Source of the DNA: Sulfuricystis multivorans
GTDB taxonomy: Bacteria; Pseudomonadota; Gammaproteobacteria; Burkholderiales; Rhodocyclaceae
Direction of reading: 5' to 3'
DNA length: 64,000 bases
Assembly (NCBI RefSeq): GCF_003966565.1
Contig: NZ_AP018718.1
Location: forward strand, 310,001 to 374,000
Shown piece after piece: positions 50,147 through 60,900 of the stretch (position 1 is its first letter; the number at the start of each line of letters is the position of its first letter). A model generated the notes under the pieces. The model did not search any database. It was not told the origin of the DNA and saw nothing but the letters and a program-made list of their open reading frames with translations. A program made the translations under genes and the position numbers.

Positions 50147-50488
50147 AGCACCCAAACCACTCCGAGCGGTCTGATCATCGAAGATCTCGTCGTCGGCGAC
50201 GGCGCGGCGGCAACGCCCGGCCAGTATGTCACCGTGCATTACACCGGCTGGCTCGCCGACGGCCGGAAATTCGATTCGAGCAAGGATCGCAACGATCCCT
50301 TCGAATTCCCGCTCGGCGCAGGGCATGTGATTCGTGGCTGGGACGAAGGCGTGGCCGGCATGAAGGTCGGCGGCACGCGCAAGCTGACGATCCCGCCGCA
50401 GCTCGGCTACGGTGCGCGCGGCGCGGGCGGCGTGATCCCACCCAACGCGACCCTGGTGTTCGAGGTCGAGTTGCTGGCGGTCGGCTGA
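50144..50488 (+). CDS. FKBP-type peptidyl-prolyl cis-trans isomerase
   Basis: 114 residues, a single FKBP domain without signal peptide, so cytosolic. The core motifs [45 protein letters not shown] and [20 protein letters not shown] are complete, including the active-site aromatic residues. ATG 50144 follows AGAAAGGAAAACGC. A longer frame from 49967 is not supported. Its stop overlaps the next start (TGATG). Confidence 0.95.
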   Translation: MSTQTTPSGLIIEDLVVGDGAAATPGQYVTVHYTGWLADGRKFDSSKDRNDPFEFPLGAGHVIRGWDEGVAGMKVGGTRKLTIPPQLGYGARGAGGVIPPNATLVFEVELLAVG

Positions 50489-51639
50489 TGGTCACGCCCG
50501 CCCTGCCTTCGCGGCTGCCAGGCGTCGGCACGACGATCTTCACCGTGATGTCGCGGCTGGCCAACGAGCACGGCGCGATCAATCTCTCGCAGGGCTTTCC
50601 CGATTTCGCGCCGCCGGGGTTGCTCCTCGAGCGCGTGACGCACCACATGCAGGCGGGGGCGAACCAGTATCCGCCGATGACCGGCGTGCCGGCGCTGCGC
50701 GAGGCGATCGCCGAAAAGCTCGAGCGGCTCTACGATGCCCGCTATGACGTCGAGAACGAGATCACCGTCACTGCCGGCGCAACCCAGGCGCTATTTACCG
50801 CGATCAGTGCCTGTGTGCGGCCCGGCGACGAGGTGATCGTGTTCGCGCCCGTCTATGACAGCTATATCCCGGCCATCGAGCTCGCGGGCGGCCGGGCGCG
50901 GGTCGTCAATCTCGCGCCACCTCATTTCCGGCCGGACTGGGGCGAAGTCGCCGCCGCGATCACTCCGCAGACGCGGATGATCGTGCTGAACACGCCGCAC
51001 AACCCGACCGGTACGGTTTGGACGGCGGACGACATGGAAGCGCTTGCGGGGCTGGTGCGCGACACCGACATCGTGCTGCTCGGCGACGAGGTCTATGAGC
51101 ACATCCTCTACACAGGCCGGCACGAGAGCCTGGCGCGCCTGCCCGAGCTGCGCGAGCGCAGCTTCGTCGTCTCGAGCTTCGGCAAGACCTACCACATCAC
51201 CGGCTGGAAGATCGCTTATTGCGCAGCCCCCGCGGAACTGATGCGCGAGTTCCGCAAGGTGCATCAGTTCAACGTATTCACCGTGCATCACCCGGCGCAG
51301 CTGGCGCTGGCCGACTTCATGCGCGCCGAGCCAGGCTTCGCCGACGGTCTGGCCGAGTTCTATCGGGCGAAACGTGATTTCTTCCGCCAGCAGCTGGCGG
51401 GTTCGCGCTTCGATCCGTTACCTTGTGATGGCACCTATTTCCTGCTCGCGCGCTATGACAGGATCAGCGACTTGCCGGACAGCGAGTTCGTGCGCTGGCT
51501 GACGATCGAAAAGGGTGTCGCCGCGATCCCGGTCTCCGCCTTCATGCCGGATGGTCGGCAGGATCGGCTGATCCGCTTCTGCTTCGCCAAGAACGAGGTG
51601 ACGCTGGCCGCGGCGGGCGAGAGGCTGCGGGCGGTGTGA
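50488..51639 (+). CDS. Methionine aminotransferase-like PLP enzyme (YbdL-like)
   Basis: 383 residues, fold-type I aminotransferase. MSRLANEHGAINLSQGFPDF at the start, LNTPHNPTGTVW, GDEVYEHILY and the PLP lysine in SSFGKTYHITGWKIAY. This set is typical of the YbdL/kynurenine aminotransferase group that acts on methionine and aromatic amino acids. Coupled to the FKBP gene by TGATG, which suggests joint expression without an obvious functional link. Confidence 0.9.
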   Translation: MVTPALPSRLPGVGTTIFTVMSRLANEHGAINLSQGFPDFAPPGLLLERVTHHMQAGANQYPPMTGVPALREAIAEKLERLYDARYDVENEITVTAGATQALFTAISACVRPGDEVIVFAPVYDSYIPAIELAGGRARVVNLAPPHFRPDWGEVAAAITPQTRMIVLNTPHNPTGTVWTADDMEALAGLVRDTDIVLLGDEVYEHILYTGRHESLARLPELRERSFVVSSFGKTYHITGWKIAYCAAPAELMREFRKVHQFNVFTVHHPAQLALADFMRAEPGFADGLAEFYRAKRDFFRQQLAGSRFDPLPCDGTYFLLARYDRISDLPDSEFVRWLTIEKGVAAIPVSAFMPDGRQDRLIRFCFAKNEVTLAAAGERLRAV

Positions 51640-51686
51640 GAGCCTCGCAGCAAAACCGCCGTTCGCCGCGTCCGGCGCCCTGATCC

Positions 51687-51712
51687 GTGCCGTCTGGCCA
51701 GCGCCGAGTTGC
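51687..51712 (+). repeat. Short dispersed repeat, copy between ybdL-like gene and ettA
   Basis: GTGCCGTCTGGCCAGCGCCG followed by AGTTGC, 23 of 26 as in the reference. It lies in the 78-bp convergent gap. Confidence 0.65.
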
Positions 51713-51717
51713 GTCGA

Positions 51718-53382
<1,665 letters not shown>

Positions 53383-53385
53383 GGT

Positions 53386-53703
53386 TCAGAATCCAGTGAA
53401 GAGAAAATCGATGGCCGCGAGGATTTCCTCGCGCTGGAAAGAAAGGTTGGCGACGGGATGGCGTAACAGGCGACGCGGGACGGGCGCCATGTCCTGCGTG
53501 AGGGCGATCAGAGGTTGGCCGTCGATGTTCAGGGACGGGTTCAAGCGCAGGATGGGCAAGGTGTCCAGCGCCTCGGCAATGGCCAAGGGAATGACGACGC
53601 GCGTCGACAGCCCGTCGAGAAAATCGCTCTGGATGTCGAGAACATAGGGCACGACGCGCGCGCTCTCGTCATCCGTGTTGGGGAAAACATCGAACTGCGC
53701 CAT
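53386..53703 (-). CDS. ccdB: CcdB family toxin
   Basis: 105 residues. MAQFDVFPN at the start and PYVLDIQSDFLDGLSTRVVIPLA are typical of CcdB, a gyrase poison. The plasmid-F toxin ends in Trp-Gly-Ile, which contacts gyrase; this one ends FLFTGF, keeping the Gly but not the Trp, so potency and target may differ. The ATG overlaps the ccdA stop by one base (TGATG), the standard arrangement. Confidence 0.93.
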   Translation of the reverse strand: MAQFDVFPNTDDESARVVPYVLDIQSDFLDGLSTRVVIPLAIAEALDTLPILRLNPSLNIDGQPLIALTQDMAPVPRRLLRHPVANLSFQREEILAAIDFLFTGF

Positions 53704-53942
53704 CAGCGCTCGCGCATGAAAGTGCGATAGCGGTCAGAGAACAGGCCGTATTTTTCGATGTAGCGGTTATAGGCATCGATCGCGGCGCGGTTCTCTTCCC
53801 GCCAGCGGCGTTCTTTCTCTTTCTTGATTTCAGCCTGCAAGGCGGCCTCGAGCGTCTGCGAGAGGTTGATCTTGAAGGCGCGCGCTTCTTCGAGCAAGTC
53901 GGCGCGGATGCTGAGATTGGCGGCTTTTTTGGCAGCGGACAT
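53703..53942 (-). CDS. ccdA: CcdA family antitoxin
   Basis: 79 residues: an N-terminal ribbon-helix-helix DNA-binding part (AAKKAANLSIRADLLEEARAFKINLSQTLE) and a charged C-terminal part (REENRAAIDAYNRYIEKYGLF) that binds CcdB. It neutralises the toxin and represses the operon. AAAGGAG lies 8 bases before the ATG. A near-perfect palindrome upstream fits its operator. Confidence 0.93.
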   Translation of the reverse strand: MSAAKKAANLSIRADLLEEARAFKINLSQTLEAALQAEIKKEKERRWREENRAAIDAYNRYIEKYGLFSDRYRTFMRER

Positions 53943-53962
53943 GGCAATCTCCTTTGTGTTCG

Positions 53963-53999
53963 ATGCGTATAAGTTATGCGCATCTCTTTTGCGCGTCAA
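53963..53999 (-). promoter_or_regulatory. ccdAB promoter with palindromic operator
   Basis: On the minus strand TTGACG (53999-53994) and TAACTT (53976-53971) are spaced by 17 bp. The -10 region lies inside ATGCGCATAA-C-TTATACGCAT (53983-53963), an inverted repeat with 10-bp arms and one mismatch, 21 bp upstream of the ccdA start. This is where an autorepressor would block RNA polymerase. Confidence 0.7.
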
Positions 54000-54034
54000 T
54001 CTCGATGCCGTCCCGCCGCTGCAACTTGTTGCCC

Positions 54035-55132
54035 TCAGCTCTCGACTATCTTGCGGATCACGGTGTTGAACGGCCCGATCCACTCGGCCGCGAACTGGTC
54101 GTCGCAGGCGTTGATCTCGGCGATCGCCCGGATCAGCGAACGTTTCTCGCCGCGCTGGCCGTGTTTGAGCATCACCGCCTCGAAGGCATCGACGATCGCC
54201 AGGATCTTCGCGCCCGGGCAGATCGCCTCCGCTTTCAGCCCGGCCGGATAGCCGCGGCCATCGGGCTTCTCGTGGTGCTGAAGCACCATCTCGGCGGCGG
54301 AACTCCAGCCGGGCATGCGTTCGAGTAAGCCCGCCGCCAGCGCCGGGTGGTCGTGGATCAGGGCCCGCTCGGATTCGCTCAGACGGCCGTTTTTCAGCCA
54401 GATCGCCTCCGGCACGAACAGCATGCCGATGTCGTGGAGATGCACGGCCGCGGTGAGCTGCAGCGGATCTACCGGCGAACCCGCCGCGGCATTGGTGTCG
54501 AGCGCCAGCGCGAGCAGCCGTTGGTTGCGGCCGGCGAACTGCGGCGAAACGGCATCGAGGCGCTGGGCGAGCAAGGCGAAAAATGCCAGATCCGCAGCCT
54601 GCGCAGCGGAAGCGCTGAGAGGCGCCTGGCGCACCGCCATCGCCGGCTCTCCGCCGCGCCGATGGTCGGTGACGATCTCGATCAAGGCAGCGGCGCGTTG
54701 ACCGATTTCGCCGGCTGGGGCCTGGGCCAGGCTTTCCAGCCCGCCGACGAGCCGAGGCAGATTCAGCGTGTCGAGTTTGCGGCCTTCGGTCAGCGCTTCG
54801 ATCGTCAGTTCGAGCCGGTCGAGCGTGAGCAGCATCAAGTCGGCAAGCCGATCCGTAAAGGGAATCTCGCCGCCGCGGCAGCGCGCCAGCAGCGATTCGA
54901 GCGGATGGGCGAGCGAGACCGCGAAATCGACCTTGCACATCGCCGCATCGCCCTTGACCGTATGCAGTGCGCGAAACAGCCGCGCGAGAGCGGCGGCATC
55001 GTGGGGGTAAGCGCGCAGCTGGGCGATGTCGTGCTCGATCGCCGGCGCGAGATCGTCGAGCGCCGCGACGAACTCTTCGAAGCTGTCGCGGTCGGTGATG
55101 CGCGGGTTGAGAAATGCGGCGGGATCAACCAT
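54035..55132 (-). CDS. HPt-HD-GYP domain c-di-GMP phosphodiesterase candidate
   Basis: 365 residues from ATG 55132. An N-terminal histidine phosphotransfer domain (about 15-110) contains RALHTVKGDAAMCK, with H57 the probable phosphorylated residue. The C-terminal HD-GYP domain (about 185-365) has HLHDIGMLFVP, HDHP and HHEKPDGRGYP; the usual HDIGK has Met in place of Lys. An HPt domain in front of HD-GYP is uncommon, since a receiver is usual, and suggests input from a phosphorelay. An in-frame TTG at 55234 could extend it, but has no ribosome site and overlaps the upstream gene. Confidence 0.85.
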   Translation of the reverse strand: MVDPAAFLNPRITDRDSFEEFVAALDDLAPAIEHDIAQLRAYPHDAAALARLFRALHTVKGDAAMCKVDFAVSLAHPLESLLARCRGGEIPFTDRLADLMLLTLDRLELTIEALTEGRKLDTLNLPRLVGGLESLAQAPAGEIGQRAAALIEIVTDHRRGGEPAMAVRQAPLSASAAQAADLAFFALLAQRLDAVSPQFAGRNQRLLALALDTNAAAGSPVDPLQLTAAVHLHDIGMLFVPEAIWLKNGRLSESERALIHDHPALAAGLLERMPGWSSAAEMVLQHHEKPDGRGYPAGLKAEAICPGAKILAIVDAFEAVMLKHGQRGEKRSLIRAIAEINACDDQFAAEWIGPFNTVIRKIVES

Positions 55133-55199
55133 CAAAGCAGCGCGCGCGTCGGGGCCGTGGCGGTTTCGTTCGCCGCCGTGGGCCGGCTGGGTATCTCGG

Positions 55200-55403
55200 T
55201 CATGGATGATTTCCCGTTTCGTCGTCGGTTTCAATGCTGTTTCGGCGCGCCTGCTTCTCGCGCAGGCGCTGGTTCTTCTCCTCGTTGGCGAAGACGAAGC
55301 GCCCGGCGAGCACGCAGCCCTTCATGCCCGGATCGCAGGGCAGGTTGTTGATTTTCGTGCAGATGTCATTGACTTCGTGAGGGCAACCCCAGCCGCCGGC
55401 CAT
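55200..55403 (-). CDS. Small Cys-containing protein, conserved in betaproteobacteria
   Basis: 67 residues, MAGGWGCPHEVNDICTKINN at the start, followed by LPCDPGMKGCVLAGRFVF and a charged tail. Four Cys in a CPH..C..C...C pattern may bind a metal. I recall very similar small proteins from related bacteria, but no function. AAGGAG precedes the ATG by 9 bases. It lies 12 bp after the pyrF stop, so it is the downstream member of a glnS-pyrF operon. Confidence 0.82.
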   Translation of the reverse strand: MAGGWGCPHEVNDICTKINNLPCDPGMKGCVLAGRFVFANEEKNQRLREKQARRNSIETDDETGNHP

Positions 55404-55415
55404 GTTTCTGTCTCC

Positions 55416-56264
55416 TTATCGATAACGGTTGATCTCGTCGCGCGTCTTCAGCGCCGCCTGGCGCGCGGCTTGCGCAAAGTCCTCACCGTGACCGGCATAG
55501 AGGATCGCACGCGAGGAGTTGATCATCAGCCCGGTGCCGGCAGCCGTCCGCCCGGCCTTCACCGTGGCCTCGATATCACCACCCTGCGCGCCGATGCCGG
55601 GCACCAAGAGCGGCATGTCGCCGACGATTTCCCGCACCCGGGCGAGCTCCTGCGGAAACGTCGCGCCGACGACGAGGCCGCACTGGCCCGTCGTGTTCCA
55701 TTCCCGGGCCACCTTTTCGGCGACGAGCTCGTAGAGTGCCGTCCCCTCGTTGGCGCAAGCCGGCTGTGCCGTCGTGCTGGCGCCGACTTCGAGCGACTGA
55801 AAATCGCTGCCGCCGGGATTCGAGGTGCGACAGAGCAGGATCACGCCCTTGTCGGGATAGGCCAGCCAAGGCTCGACCGAATCGCGGCCCATGTAGGGGT
55901 TTACGGTCACGGCGTCGGCCTTGTAGCGCTCGAAGGCTTCGATCGCATACTGTTCGGCGGTCGGGCCGATGTCGCCGCGCTTGGCGTCCAGAATCACCGG
56001 AATGCCGGGATGGAACTCGTGGATGTGATGGATCACTGCCTCGAGCTCGGCTTCGGCGCGCCGGGCGGCGAAGTAGGCGATCTGCGGCTTGAAGGCGCAG
56101 ACGAGATCGGCGGTGGCATCGACGATCGCGCAGCAGAAGCGGGTGATGCGATCCGGCTTGTCCTTCAAGTGCGGTGGAAACTTCGCCGGATCGGGATCGA
56201 GTCCGACGCACAGCAGCGAATCGTTCTTCGCCCAGGCTTGGGCGAGCATTGCGGTGAAGGTCAT
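55416..56264 (-). CDS. pyrF: Orotidine-5'-phosphate decarboxylase (type 2) with internal insertion
   Basis: 282 residues; catalyses the last step of UMP synthesis. The active-site motif is [18 protein letters not shown], and the C-terminal phosphate-binding [10 protein letters not shown] and the [15 protein letters not shown] stretch are complete. Type 2 proteins are usually near 270 residues. Between LEVG and [13 protein letters not shown] there is an extra segment [15 protein letters not shown], whose DNA is a tandem pair of short dispersed repeat copies. The segment lies in a surface loop position, so the enzyme probably tolerates it. The ATG overlaps the glnS stop by 4 bp. Confidence 0.94.
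   Translation of the reverse strand: MTFTAMLAQAWAKNDSLLCVGLDPDPAKFPPHLKDKPDRITRFCCAIVDATADLVCAFKPQIAYFAARRAEAELEAVIHHIHEFHPGIPVILDAKRGDIGPTAEQYAIEAFERYKADAVTVNPYMGRDSVEPWLAYPDKGVILLCRTSNPGGSDFQSLEVGASTTAQPACANEGTALYELVAEKVAREWNTTGQCGLVVGATFPQELARVREIVGDMPLLVPGIGAQGGDIEATVKAGRTAAGTGLMINSSRAILYAGHGEDFAQAARQAALKTRDEINRYR
55766..55791 (+). repeat. Short dispersed repeat, copy inserted in pyrF
   Basis: GTGCCGTCGTGCTGGCGCCG followed by ACTTCG. A second, more diverged half-copy (GTGCCGTCCCCTCGTTGGCG) precedes it at 55738. Antisense to pyrF, in frame, encoding EVGASTTA. Confidence 0.6.
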
Positions 56265-57937
56265 TTCCAGGTGTCTTTCAGCCCCACGCTGCGGTTGAAG
56301 ACCGGCGCGCCGGGCCGGGAATCGACGCGGTCGGCGACGAAGTAGCCGTGGCGTTCGAACTGGAAGCGCTCCTCGGCTTGCGCGTCTTTGAGCGCCGGCT
56401 CACACTGGGCGGTGATGAGTTTCACCGAATCCGGGTTGATGTCTTCGAGGAAATCGTGTTCCGCGCCGGGGTTGGGCTCCTTGAACAGGCGATCATAGAG
56501 GCGCACCTGCGCTGCGTAAGCATGTCTGGCCGACACCCAGTGGAGGTTGCCCTTGACCTTGTAGGCATCGGCTCCCGCGGTGCCGGATTTCGAGTCGGGA
56601 AAGTAGTTGCAATGCACGGCGACGACATTGCCGGCGGCATCTTTGTCGCAGCCGGTGCACTCGACGACGAAGCCATAGCGCAGCCGCACGCGGTTTCCCG
56701 GAAAGAGGCGGAAGTAGCCCTTCGGGGGATGCTCGGTGAAATCCTCGCGCTCGATCCACAGTTCCTTCGAGAACGGCACGGCGCGCTTGCCCCATTCCGG
56801 CCTTTGCGGATGGTTGGGCGCGAAACATTCCTCTTCCTGCCCTGCCGGGTAGTTGTCGATGACCAGTTTCAACGGATCGAGTACCGCGATGCGGCGCGGC
56901 GCGGTCTCATTGAGCACCTCGCGCTGGCATGCCTCGAACACGCCGTAGTCGATCAGCGAATCCGATTTGGAAACGCCGATCATGTCGGCAAAGCGCCGAA
57001 AGCCTTCCGGCGTGTAGCCGCGCCGGCGCGCGCCCGCCAGCGTCGGCATGCGCGGATCGTCCCATCCTGCGACGTGCTTTTCTTCGACCAATTGGATCAG
57101 CTTGCGCTTGGAGAGCACGACATGGGTGAGATTCAGACGCGCGAACTCGATCTGCTGCGGCAGCGGCCGTCGCAGGCAGCCCAACTCGGCGAGGTTTTCC
57201 AGCAGCCAGTCGTAGAACGGGCGCTGGTCTTCGAATTCGAGCGTGCAGATCGAATGCGTGATGCCTTCGAGCGCATCCTCGATCGGATGGGCATAGGTAT
57301 ACATCGGGTAGATGCACCAGGCATCGCCGGTATTGTGGTGCGTCGCATGCTTGATGCGGTAGATCGCCGGGTCGCGCAGGTTGATGTTGGGGCTCGCCAT
57401 GTCGATCTTGGCGCGCAGCACATGGGCGCCATCCGGGAACTCGCCGGCGCGCATTCTGCGAAACAGTGCGAGGTTCTCGGCAGGGGAGCGCGAACGGTAG
57501 GGCGAATCCTTGCCCGGTTCGGTCAGCGTACCGCGATGGATGCGCATCTCCTCGGCGGTTTGCGAATCGACATAAGCCAGGCCGGCCTCGATCAGCTTCT
57601 CGGCGAATTCATACATCTTGCCGAAGTAGTTCGAGGCGTAATAGAGATGATCGCCCCAGTCGAAACCGAGCCAATGCACGGCATCGATGATCGCCTCGAC
57701 GTATTCCTGCTCTTCCTTCTCCGGGTTGGTGTCGTCGAAGCGCAGGTGGCACACACCGCCGTAATCGCGGGCGAGGCCGAAGTTGAGGCAGATCGACTTG
57801 GCATGGCCGAAATGCAGATAGCCATTGGGCTCCGGCGGAAAGCGCGTGCGAATCCTGGCGTGCTTGCCGGCTTTGAGGTCGGCGTCGATGATGTTGCGGA
57901 TGAAGTTCGAAGCGGCTTTGGTGTCAGGTTCGGCCAT
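56261..57937 (-). CDS. glnS: Glutaminyl-tRNA synthetase
   Basis: 558 residues, class I synthetase that charges tRNA-Gln directly. The HIGH motif is [12 protein letters not shown] and the KMSKS motif is VLSKRKL; the two C-terminal anticodon-binding beta-barrels complete the protein. The ATG at 57937 ([13 protein letters not shown]) is preferred to an upstream TTG at 57946. The gene diverges from hrpA with a 59-bp gap and is followed by pyrF with overlap. Confidence 0.97.
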   Translation of the reverse strand: MAEPDTKAASNFIRNIIDADLKAGKHARIRTRFPPEPNGYLHFGHAKSICLNFGLARDYGGVCHLRFDDTNPEKEEQEYVEAIIDAVHWLGFDWGDHLYYASNYFGKMYEFAEKLIEAGLAYVDSQTAEEMRIHRGTLTEPGKDSPYRSRSPAENLALFRRMRAGEFPDGAHVLRAKIDMASPNINLRDPAIYRIKHATHHNTGDAWCIYPMYTYAHPIEDALEGITHSICTLEFEDQRPFYDWLLENLAELGCLRRPLPQQIEFARLNLTHVVLSKRKLIQLVEEKHVAGWDDPRMPTLAGARRRGYTPEGFRRFADMIGVSKSDSLIDYGVFEACQREVLNETAPRRIAVLDPLKLVIDNYPAGQEEECFAPNHPQRPEWGKRAVPFSKELWIEREDFTEHPPKGYFRLFPGNRVRLRYGFVVECTGCDKDAAGNVVAVHCNYFPDSKSGTAGADAYKVKGNLHWVSARHAYAAQVRLYDRLFKEPNPGAEHDFLEDINPDSVKLITAQCEPALKDAQAEERFQFERHGYFVADRVDSRPGAPVFNRSVGLKDTWK

Positions 57938-57996
57938 GGTCGGCAAGGGACTGAATCGAGGAGCGAATTCTACCGTCGCGGCGTAGAATCCGCCCC

Positions 57997-60900
57997 ATGA
58001 AGTTCGATGCGGAAGCCCGCCGGGCAGCCCGTCCGGCGATCGGCTACGACGAGAGCCTGCCCGTCACTGCGCGTCGCGCCGAGATCGCGCAGGCGATCGA
58101 AAAGCATCCGGTCGTCGTGATCTGCGGCGAGACCGGCTCGGGCAAGACCACGCAATTGCCGAAGATCTGCCTCGACATCGGCCGGGGGCTGACTGGCTTC
58201 ATCGGCCATACCCAGCCGCGCCGCATCGCCGCGCGCGCCACCGCCAGCCGCATCGCGCAGGAGCTGAAGTCGGAACTCGGCAAGGTCGTCGGCTACAAGG
58301 TGCGCTTCACCGACCGCAGCTCGCCCGAGAGTTTCATCAAGCTGATGACCGACGGGATTTTGCTCGCCGAGACGCAGACCGATCCGTTGCTTCGGCAATA
58401 CGACACCTTGATCATCGATGAAGCGCATGAACGCTCGCTCAACATCGATTTCCTGCTCGGGTTTCTAAAGTCGGTTCTGACGCGACGGCACGACTTGAAA
58501 CTCATCGTCACCTCCGCGACGCTGGACGCCGAGCGCTTCAGCAAGCATTTCAACGACGCGCCGGTGATCGAGGTCTCCGGCAGGCTCTATCCGATCGAAA
58601 TTCGTTACCGACCTTTCGACGAGAAGAAAGACGTCGATCTCAACGATGCGATCGTCGCCGCCGTCGAAGAAGCCCACCGCACCGGGCCGGGCGACGTGCT
58701 GGTGTTTTTGCCCGGTGAGCGGGAGATCCGCGAGGCGGCGGAGGCGCTCAGGAAGCATCATCCGCCGGGCCTGGAAATCCTGCCGCTTTATGCGCGCCAG
58801 AGCGCCCAGGAGCAGGCGCGCGTGTTCGCGCCGCATCAGGGCCGGCGCGTCGTGCTGGCGACCAATGTCGCCGAGACCTCGCTGACCGTGCCGGGCATTC
58901 GCTACGTGATCGACACTGGGCTGGCGCGCATCAAGCGTTATTCACATCGCAACAAGGTCGAGCAGCTGCAAGTCGAGGCGATCTCTCAGGCGGCGGCCAA
59001 TCAGCGGGCGGGCCGCTGCGGCCGCGTCTCTTCTGGCGTGTGCTTCCGCCTTTATTCCGAAGAGGATTTCGAGCAGCGCCCGCGCTACACCGATCCGGAA
59101 ATCCTGCGCTCTTCGCTGGCCGGCGTGATCCTGCGCATGAAGTCGCTCAGGCTGGGCAATGTCGAAGACTTTCCCTTTCTCGAACGCCCGGCGCCCAGGA
59201 TGGTCGCCGACGGCTATCAGCTGCTCGCCGAGTTGGGCGCACTCGACGAGACGACGAAGGAGCTCACCCCGATCGGCCGCGAGCTGGCGAAACTGCCGCT
59301 CGACCCGAAGATCGGCCGCATGATCCTGGCGGCGCGCGATTTGGGCTGTCTTGCGGAAATGCTGGTCATCGCCGCCGCCCTGGCGACACAGGATCCGCGC
59401 GAGCGGCCGCAGGAGCAGGTGGGGGCTGCCGACCAGGCGCACGCGAAATGGAAGGATGAGAAATCCGAATTCCTCTCGTATCTGAAGCTGTGGGCCGCCG
59501 CCGACGCGGTCTGGAAGCATGAGAGCAGCAGCAAGCAAAAGCAATGGTGTCGCGCCCACTTCATCAACTGGCTGCGCCTGCGTGAATGGCGCGACGTGCA
59601 TGGCCAGCTGATGACGCTCGCCCACGAGCACGGCTGGAAGGAGAACCAGCAGCCGGCAAGCTACGAGAGCATCCACAAGGCGCTTTTGACGGGGCTTCTC
59701 GGCCACATCGGTCTGATCAACGAGGAGGACAGGAACTACCTTGGCGCGCGCGGCATCAAGTTCTGGATTCATCCCGGCTCGGCGCTCGCCAAGAAGGCCG
59801 GGCGCTGGATCGTCGCCGCGGAGCTGGTCGAGACCTCACGCCTCTTTGCGCGTTGTGTCGCCCGCATCGAGCCCGAGTGGCTCGAACAGGTCGGTGCCCA
59901 TCTCATTCGCCGCCATGTCTATGAGCCGCACTGGGAGAAGAACGCCGGTCAGGTGGTGGCCTATGAGCGCGTGACACTGCATGGGCTGACGCTCCATGCG
60001 AAGCGGCGCATCCTCTATGGGCCACGAGCGCCGCAATATGACCCGCGCCTGGCGCGTGAGCTCTTCATCCGTGGCGCGCTGGTCGAAGGGCAGGTGACCG
60101 ACGAATGGCTCAGGAAATGGAAGTTCCTGCAACACTTCCAGAAGCTCAAGGCCGAGATCGAGCGGCTCGAACACAAGGCGCGCCGCCCCGACGTGCTGGT
60201 CGATGACGATCTGGTGTTCGCCTTCTTCGCTTCACACGTGCCGGAGGGCATCCATTCGCTGGCCGCCTTCGATCATTGGCGGCGCGATGCCGAACGCGAG
60301 AATCCGCGCTTGCTGTTCCTCGAAAAAGACCAGCTGATGCGCCATGAAGCGGCGGGCATCACCACCGAGAATTTTCCGCCGCATTTCGAATACCGTGGCC
60401 AGAAGTTCAGGCTTTCCTACAAGCACGATCCCGGCGCCGCCGACGATGGCGTGACCCTGTCCGTGCCGCTGGCCGCGCTCAACCAGCTGCCGGCCATCCG
60501 CCTCGAATGGCTCGTGCCGGGCCTGCTCAAGGAAAAAGTCGTCGCGCTCGTCAAGACCCTGCCGCAGAAATACCGCCATCGGTTGCAGCCGATCGACACC
60601 TTCGCGGAAGACTTCTGCGCAGCCGAACATGACTTTGATGAGCCTTTGGTCAAGGCGCTCACCCGCGCGATCGAAGAGAAGATTGCTTTGAAGCTGCCGC
60701 TCGATGCGTTGCGTCCCGGCGAGCTCAAGCCGCATCTGTCGATGAACTTTCGGCTGCTCGATGAACATGGCGGCACCTTGGCGATGTCGCGCAATCTCCA
60801 CGAGCTGCGCGCGCAGTATGGCGATCGGGTAGCACGGACGTTTTCGGCGGCGGCGCTGAAAGTCGGCGCTGACCAGACGGCACCGCCGACCGGGAAGACG

